Shown: piece after piece, positions 57,701-64,000 of the stretch
How the letters are laid out: each line of letters opens with the position of its first letter
Numbering within the stretch: position 1 is the first letter of the stretch
NCBI GenBank assembly: GCA_963738835.1
Contig: CAVTYH010000007.1
Coordinates: 1 to 64,000 of the forward strand
Direction: 5' to 3'
Source: CAVTYH01 sp963738835
Lineage (GTDB): Bacteria > Planctomycetota > Planctomycetia > Pirellulales > JADZDJ01
Length of the DNA stretch: 64,000 nt
The notes under the pieces: model-generated
Databases searched by the model: none
Told to the model about the DNA's origin: nothing
Seen by the model: the letters and a program-made list of their open reading frames with translations, nothing else
Made by a program: the position numbers and the translations under genes

Positions 57701-59080
57701 TTCGGTTGGGATACGGAAAACACGATCGGCAACAATCTGTCGCGTTCGCCGCTGAATGCCGATGTGTTCGATCCCACCAAGACCCCGGGCAACGACTTCA
57801 CGGGCTCCGACAACGCCGGCCAGCCGCACACTTCGCTGAAAACCAATCCCGAATACCAGCTGCTGTTTGCCGACGAAGTGCAGAAGATGTTTTTTAACGG
57901 CGGCATTCTGACACCCGACAGTTTGATCGCGCGATACCAGGCGCTGGCCGACGAAGTGCAACTGGCGATGGTTGGCGAAAGCGCCCGTTGGGGCGATATG
58001 CACTATCCCACGCAGCCGTTAACGCCGGCCGATTGGGTCACCGAACGCGATTGGGTGCTGAACACTTACCTGCCGCAGCGCACAGCCATCGTCTTGAATC
58101 AGTTCAGAATGTATGGGCTGTACCCCAACGTCGATGCGCCGGTCTTCAATCAGTTCGGCGGCAACTACGCGGGCGGCTTCAAGCTGTCGATGACCAACCC
58201 CAACACCGACGGCACGATTTATTACACACTCGACGACAGCGACCCGCGCATGATTGGCGGGGCAGTTAACACTGCCGCGAAAACTTATTCCGGTTCGTTT
58301 TTGCTTTCGGGCGATGTCACGGTGAAAGCTCGCTATTTAAGTCCCGGCGGCGTATGGAGTGCGCTGATTGATGTGCCGTTCACACAAAACGCGGTCGGTC
58401 TGTACCCCGGCGATTTCAATCGCGACGGACATTTGAGCGAATCTGACCTGCCGGCAATGTTCTCGGCGCTGACGGATTTGAACGCGTACCGATCGAACCA
58501 TTCGCTTTCGCCAACCGATCTGGTGGCGATCGGCGATCTTAGCGGCGACGGCAATGTTTCGAACCGCGACATTCAGCCCCTTTTAGATATGTTGGCCAAT
58601 CTGTCGGCTGGCGGCGGAAGCAGTGGCACCGGTGCCACTGCGAATGCCGAATCGGGCTCGGGCAGCAGCGCCGTAGTGATATCGTCAAGCGTTGTCCCGC
58701 CAAGTGCTGTGACCGAGACGATTACCGCGCCGACACAAAGCTTATTGGCCAGCGCACCTTCACATGACGACAGTTTGATGGTGGTCCAAGAAACTTCAGC
58801 AGTTGCTTTGAGTTCAACTTCGCCCCTGCTGGCATTTGCCGGGATCACGGTTTCAAGTTCGAAACGGATTGATCCATCGACATCCAATCCGTCGCCGACG
58901 GATTCGGCTGTCCATCATTCGCAGTTCGACGATTTTTATCGGCAACTTAGCATTGCAGCCAGACCGAACGCCGATTCCAGCCACATCGCCGGCGCTGCTG
59001 CCGATGCCGAGCCCTCTGCCGAAAACTGTGTTGACGATCTGCTGGCCGAAATTCTCGATTCGCAGTTCTCGCTCATCTAG
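54725..59080 (+). CDS. giant secreted protein: lamin-tail, PA14-like, chitobiase-like, CotH and dockerin-like parts (two frameshifts)
   Basis: About 1450 residues. GTG at 54725 follows GGGGGAGG. The planctomycetal N-terminus HTGLEFLEPRLALTA is followed by a lamin-tail domain (SFVISEFLADNAGGLHDRYG, DWIEIHNQGD), a PA14-like part (WTFGLDHNEGYLLQIGDFQA), chitobiase-type IYYTTDGSVPTEASG, a CotH kinase-like domain (DAWEKPVSVEYI, KHSFRLLFKDIYG, LYINGVYWGLYNPVERPDEE) and a calcium-binding dockerin-type pair (YPGDFNRDGHLSESDLPAMF, GDLSGDGNVSNRDIQPLLD). The C-terminus is QFDDFYRQLSI...DDLLAEILDSQFSLI. Frame changes near 56520 and 57210 are needed. Likely attached to the cell surface or polysaccharide-bound; tandem with a paralogue. 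Confidence 0.87.
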
Positions 59081-59143
59081 AAGTCAATCGACAGTGCCGG
59101 CCGTGGCTGAAATCCATCTTCCGGGCCACGGCATCTGCTTTCT

Positions 59144-59174
59144 GCTGGCTCCAGCCGTCAGCCATTGTTAGAAT
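59144..59174 (+). promoter_or_regulatory. shared promoter-like box, copy 2
   Basis: GCTGGC (59144-59149), 19 bases, then TAGAAT (59169-59174), with the same spacing as copy 1 and the related block TTGTTAGAATGTGAGCGTTT (from 59165). It lies 52 bases before the second giant gene. Confidence 0.5.
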
Positions 59175-59226
59175 GTGAGCGTTTTGTTAGTGCAACATTC
59201 GCGATTTGTTTTGAATGGGGAGAGGG

Positions 59227-62200
59227 ATGATGGGAAGGCAGGGGCCAGCAAGGAAACTGCGCAACTGCTCTGCTCCACGGAAGCGGTCTGCGTGCGTGGA
59301 GTTGCTTGAACCGCGGTTCGCACTGACGGCTAGTTTCGTCATCAGCGAATTCATGGCCGATAACAACCATACGCTGGTGGATCGCTATGGAGCGTCTTCC
59401 GACTGGATTGAAATTCACAACGTTGGTGACGCGGCCGGCAGTCTGAACGGCTACTACCTAACCGACAAGGCCGACAACAAAACCAAGTGGCAATTTCCCG
59501 ATGTCTCCGTGACCGCCGGTGGTTATCTCGTCGTGTTCGCCACATCGGACCACGACGACCGCGATCCTGCGCAGGAATTGCACACCGGCTTTTCGCTCAG
59601 TAAAGACGGCGAATATCTCGGATTGATTGCCCCCGACGGCGTCACGGTCGTGCAAGAATTCGCGCCGGCTTTTCCGCCGCAATTGGAAGATATTTCGTAC
59701 GGCATCGGCAACACCACGACGTCGACCACGTTGATTGCGTCTGGCGCCAATGTTGCCTGGCTGGTGCCCTCCAGTGGCGCGCTAGGTCAATCGTGGACGC
59801 AGACCGTCTTCGACGATTCCACGTGGACCAAAACACGGCAGGTGCCCAATTCGCAGGTCGTTCTGACAGAAATCAACACCAACACCACGGCGGTCGTCGA
59901 AGTGCAAAATGTCACGGGACTGGCCTGGGTGACGGCCGGCTGGCGCGTGGCCGTGGGAGACAGCAGCGCCAACATCAACTCGGTGAATTCCACACGCTGG
60001 GCATTGCCCAACAACATGTCGGCGGGCCAGGTGCTGTACAAAACCGATGGCGCCACCAACGCTTGGGGCGCCAACATCAATTGGTCGAACACCGACAAAG
60101 GTTGGGCGATGATTGTCGACGATGTCGGCACGGTCGTCGATTTCGTCGCCTGGGGATGGACAGCCGCCGACATCGCCGGGCTCAACGTCAGCTTCGACAC
60201 CTTCTCCAACATCACGATTCCCAACACGCTGTGGTCGGGCAACGGAATGGCTCTGCCCACCAGTCCGCTGACGAATTCCTATCAGCGCGTCGGCAGTTCC
60301 GATACCAATACCGCCGCCAATTGGACGCACGCCGCCACCACCAGCGGAACCCAGAATTCGGGTTTGAGCGCATCGTTCGGCAGTGTCTCGGCGCCGGCCA
60401 CCACCGGCGTCGGTTATGAACGAGCCTCGGGCTATGAAGACTTGCTGGGCACCACCGGCGTCGATACCGCGATGTTCAACATCAACACCAGCATCTACAT
60501 CCGCGTGCCGTTTCAATTGCTCGCCGGCCACACTTTCGAGTCGCTGAAGCTGCGAGTGAAGTACGACGACGGGTTCGTCGCCTATCTGAACGGCACAGAA
60601 ATCGCCCGGCGGAATGCTGGCGGCACGTCGGGAACGCCGCTGGCTTACAGTGCCGCGGGAACCGATCATCCCGACGCTCAGGCCACGGTTTACGAAGAGA
60701 TTGATATCTCGGCGTTTCGCAATTTGCTGGTCGACGGCAACAACGTGCTGGCCTTCCAAGGGCTGAATGCAATTCTAACCAGTACCGACCTGCTGATTCT
60801 GCCCGAATTGACCGCCACGGTCATTTCGAGCCAAAGCATTGGTTTTATGCAACCGGCCACCCCGGGGAGTTCCAACGTGGCGGCATCGCTGGGGTTCGTC
60901 GCCGAGCCGGTGATCAGTGTCGCTCACGGTTTTTTCACTGCACCGTTTCCAGTGACGATTACCAATGCTACCCCCGGCGCGACCATTCGCTATACCACTG
61001 ATGGCAGCCTGCCCACGGAAACCAACGGCACGCTCTATACCGCACCCATCACCATCAGCACCACCGCCACGTTGCGAGCGGCTGCTTTCCAGACCGACTT
61101 TACGCCCAGTCTTGCCGACACCGAAACGTATTTGTTCTTGAACGACGTAATTCATCAACCGGCGACGGCCCCCGGACCCGGCTGGCCCGCGCCCACCACG
61201 GCTTCCGGCACCCAGCGCATCGACTACGAGATGGATCCGAACATTGTGAACGATCCCACTTGGGGTCCACAGTTGGTCGATGCGCTGAAAGCCGTGCCGA
61301 CGATTTCGATCGTCACCGATCTTGCGAATCTTTTCGATCCCACAACCGGCATCTATGTTCATGCCCAATCGGAAGGCGATGCGTGGGAGCGACCCACCTC
61401 GGTCGAGTACATTCTGCCCGATGGTTCGGTCGGTTTTCAAATCGATGCCGGAATTCGCATCCGCGGTGGGTCCAGCCGCGGCAATGGCAACCCGAAGCAC
61501 GCTCTCAAACTGTACTTTCGCAATCAATACGAAGGCAATCTCGAGTATCCGCTGTTTGGCGCAAATGGCCCTAGTGTGTTCAAGCGGCTCGATCTGCGGG
61601 CCGCGCAGAATTTTTCCTGGAGCAACGGCGGCGATTCGCGCATGACTTATCTGCGCGACATTTTTGCCCGCGACACTCAGCGCGATCTGGATGACGCTTA
61701 CACCCGCGGTAATTTTTTCCAGCTGTATATCAACGGTGTCTACTGGGGGTTATATCAAACCGAGGAACGCCCGGACGATTTCTACGGCGAAACCTATTTT
61801 GACGGCGACGAATCGGATTACGACGTGATTCAGGCCAACAACGACAACTACACGACCGTCGTCGATCAGGGAACCGGCGACGCCTGGCAGCAGTTGTGGA
61901 ATATGTCGAACCAGCTGGCCGCCACCTCGGGAGCAACACCCGCCGCCACACAAACGCTGCGTTACAATTTGTACCTGCAAATGCAGGGGCTTAATCCTGA
62001 TGGCTCCCGCAATCTTGCGTATCCGGTGCTGCTGGATGTCGATAATTTGATCGATTTTATGATTGTCACTTTCTACGACGGCGATCGCGACGGCCCGCTG
62101 ATTGCCTCGCTGGGAAACGACGTCGTGAACAACTGGTTTGGCATTCGCAATCGTAACGGCGACCAGGGCTTCCAGTTTTTGACGCACGATTCTGAATTCA

Positions 62201-63530
62201 CGTTCTTCGACGTCAATGAAAATCGGACCGGTCCGTTTGTGGGCGGCTCCACCTTCGCTTACAGCAATCCGCAGTGGATTCATCAGCAACTGATGTTTTC
62301 CGACGAGTACCGCCAGCGGTTCGCCGATCGCGTTCAGGAACTTATGTTCAACGGCGGTGCGCTGACAACGGCTAACAACCTGGCGCGGCTGAATGCCCGC
62401 AAGGCGGAAATCGATTCGGCGATTATTGCCGAATCGGTGCGCTGGGGAGATTCCAAGCACGAGCCCGCCTACACCAAAACCGATTGGCTTAATGCCGTCA
62501 ACACGTCGATCAGTTACATCAATGCCCGCAATGCCATTGTGCTGAATCAGCTGCGCGCCACCACGTTATGGAACAACGGCAGCTTAGCGCAACGGCGCCG
62601 TTGTTTCCCAGCACGACCGCCCTAGCGCCACTGTTCAGCCAATTTGGCGGCAACTACGCGGGCGGCTTCATGCTGTCGATGACCAATCCGAACACCGGCG
62701 GCACCATTTTGTACACACTCGATGGCAGCGATCCACGGCTGGTCGGTGGCGGCCAAAATGCTGACGCCAAAACCTATACCGGTCCATTCTTGCTCTCCGG
62801 CAACGTCGCCGTGAAAGCTCGCTATTTGAGCCCCGGCGGCGAGTGGAGCGCGCTAGAGGAAGCGCCGTTTTTGCAAACTTCGATCGGCCTATATCCCGGC
62901 GATTTCAATCGGGATGGAAGCTTGAGTGCGGCTGACTTGCCGGCAATGCTCAGTGCACTCACCGATTTGGACGCGTACCTAACGAGCAAGTCGCTTTCAC
63001 CGACCGATCTTGTGGCGATCGGCGATTTAAGCGGCGATGGCAACGTTTCGAACCGCGACATTCAGCCCCTTTTGGATGCGCTAGCGGGGGTTTCGACGGG
63101 CGCGGGAGCCGGCAGCGGCAGCGCGGCGGCCGAGACCAGCTCGCCCCAAACATTAGTGCAGGCGGTGGTTTCTACTGTCGCCGTGACAACTGTAACCACC
63201 GCCGATTCCTCCGACGCGGTCGCCAGCCTGTTGACTGCTGGCCCTGTGGCGCCGTTTCAGGGAATCACTTTGCTGGCCGTCGGTGGCGCGACGGCATCAA
63301 CCGATTTCTCCGCTACGCTCTCGGGCACTCACACCAGCAATGCCATTCGAAGTGCCGACCCGACGGCTGGCCGTCGCGCCGACGATTTCTATCGAGAGCT
63401 ATCCATTTCGACTTCCCAGCGTCATCGCCGCGGTCCATCCATTTGGCATCTCCGAACTTTCGGGCAGCCGGAAACCGACGTAGTGGACGATCTGCTGGCC
63501 GAGATCGCGATGAGCACGTCATCGTTTTGA
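59227..63530 (+). CDS. giant secreted protein, paralogue of the preceding gene (one frameshift)
   Basis: About 1430 residues with the same plan: VELLEPRFALTASFVISEFM, lamin-tail (DWIEIHNVGDAAGSLNGYYL), a second lamin-tail-like segment (VLTEINTNTTAVVEVQNVTG) that replaces the PA14-like part of its neighbour, chitobiase-type IRYTTDGSLPTETNG, CotH domain (DAWERPTSVEYILPDGS, KHALKLYFRNQYEG, LYINGVYWGLYQTEERPDDF) and dockerin-type YPGDFNRDGSLSAADLPAML. ATG at 59227 or 59230 follows GGGGAGAGGG; the frame is open from 59215. A frame change near 62585 joins ATTLWNNGSLA to LFPSTTALAPLFSQFGG. C-terminal VVDDLLAEIAMSTSSF matches its neighbour. Confidence 0.87.
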
Positions 63531-63590
63531 CTCTGGCGAGAGTCGGCAGTGCCAAAGCAAATCGCGGATGGTGAAGCGGAGACGCATGTG

Positions 63591-63893
63591 CTATGGTTCG
63601 CGATTGGGATCTTCTTCCCAATCTCGAAAAAAGATGAAAATCATCCCGATGAAATTTATAATGAAAAGCGCCGTCAGCACTCCCGTCAATGACCGGTTGG
63701 CGTTTCCAAGTAGCATTCCGATACCGATTATGCTAAGGGATATTCCAAATCCGACCCTACCTGCAACCGACATCGGTGGCTTGTTGCTCTTCTTATAACG
63801 ATTGCTGCCCCACTTCACTGGCCAATGAGGAAAAAAAGCGGACACAAAACAGAAAGCAGATGCGGCAAAGATAATGCTTACATACGGCCACAT
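63591..63893 (-). CDS. small membrane protein with three helices
   Basis: A 100-residue hypothetical protein: helices at about 4-22 (YVSIIFAASAFCFVSAFF), 47-62 (VGFGISLSIIGIGMLL) and 71-89 (GVLTALFIINFIGMIFIFF), then an acidic tail (DWEEDPNREP). ATG at 63891-63893. Convergent with the second giant gene, 60 bp apart. Not recognised. Its composition is more AT-rich than most genes here. Confidence 0.65.
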   Translation of the reverse strand: MWPYVSIIFAASAFCFVSAFFPHWPVKWGSNRYKKSNKPPMSVAGRVGFGISLSIIGIGMLLGNANRSLTGVLTALFIINFIGMIFIFFRDWEEDPNREP

Positions 63894-63941
63894 TAGCGTC
63901 TCCCCATACGGCGTACAGGGTTACATTGGCAGTCCGTTACT

Positions 63942-64000
63942 TTAATACTCGCGAATGATCGTGAAGTCCGTCGGCCGAGCTGCAAACATAAATCCTCTTT
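63942..64000 (-). CDS. C-terminal end of a gene entering from the right edge (partial)
   Basis: In one minus-strand frame the last bases read RGFMFAARPTDFTIIREY-stop, which is protein-like and runs off the window. Too short to identify. It would lie directly upstream of the small membrane protein on the same strand. Confidence 0.3.
   Translation of the reverse strand, partial: RGFMFAARPTDFTIIREY

Noticed and set aside
1..64000. tRNA or rRNA genes
   Set aside because: I looked for T-loop and anticodon-arm patterns and rRNA-like stretches and found none convincing; a covariance-model scan would settle it.

Overview
The window reads as a chromosomal (or long metagenomic contig) segment of a Planctomycetota bacterium, most likely in or near Pirellulales. 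I infer this from several markers: two giant secreted proteins that begin with the planctomycetal 'LEPR.ALTA' N-terminus and combine lamin-tail, chitobiase-like, CotH and dockerin-like parts; DUF1080, PEP-CTERM, ECF-sigma and pseudopilin genes of planctomycetal type; and dense small palindromic repeats. There is no rRNA, tRNA, CRISPR array, prophage or plasmid backbone that I could recognise.

Layout. 1-2762: a badly broken TetR / membrane-fusion / RND efflux operon, followed by a complete IS5-like element (2993-4506) with 18-bp ends and a 4-bp target duplication. 4542-8553: methyltransferase, BatA-like VWA protein and DUF58 protein. 8554-10006: gene-free, rich in hairpins and a 178-bp MITE-like repeat. 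10007-19173: GH5 glycosidase, small secreted and membrane proteins, a TIM-barrel isomerase, an Asp/Glu racemase homologue, a GNAT protein, an unknown 599-residue protein and a glycosyltransferase. 19530-24777: a Nif3 remnant, a PEP-CTERM beta-repeat protein, intact Nif3 and a PL6 lyase. 25073-28760: ankyrin lipoprotein, micro-lipoprotein and a large secreted protein. 28830-33950: isomerase, squalene genes hpnE-hpnD-hpnC and divergent ispH. 34015-42357: CBS protein, DUF1080 protein, pseudopilin, TerC, serpin and an LRR protein. 42409-44503: a leu leader peptide and attenuator followed by leuA. 44644-47275: ECF sigma operon. 48137-54503: HPF, EIIA(Ntr), HPr, EI, DUF2344, RNase E/G and bL21. 54725-63530: two tandem CotH/dockerin paralogues.

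How the parts work together. ispH supplies isoprenoid precursor and hpnC/D/E convert farnesyl diphosphate to squalene for hopanoids. HPr, EI and EIIA form a phosphorelay with no sugar permease nearby, so its role is probably regulatory. The GH5, PL6, DUF1080 and dockerin-bearing genes fit polysaccharide breakdown. The ECF sigma factor, its overlapping membrane partner and a secreted protein form one operon.

Two points stand out. First, a 19-residue leader peptide with nine leucines lies before leuA, with a terminator and a competing antiterminator, the architecture of classical leucine attenuation. Second, about thirty single-frame breaks fall in otherwise well conserved genes, including leuA, RNase G, hpnE and terC. 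Where the missing base can be guessed they look like one-base G/C deletions, so I treat them mainly as consensus errors. The first 4.4 kb is far worse and may be truly degraded or a low-coverage contig end. Broken genes below are given as one feature across the break.
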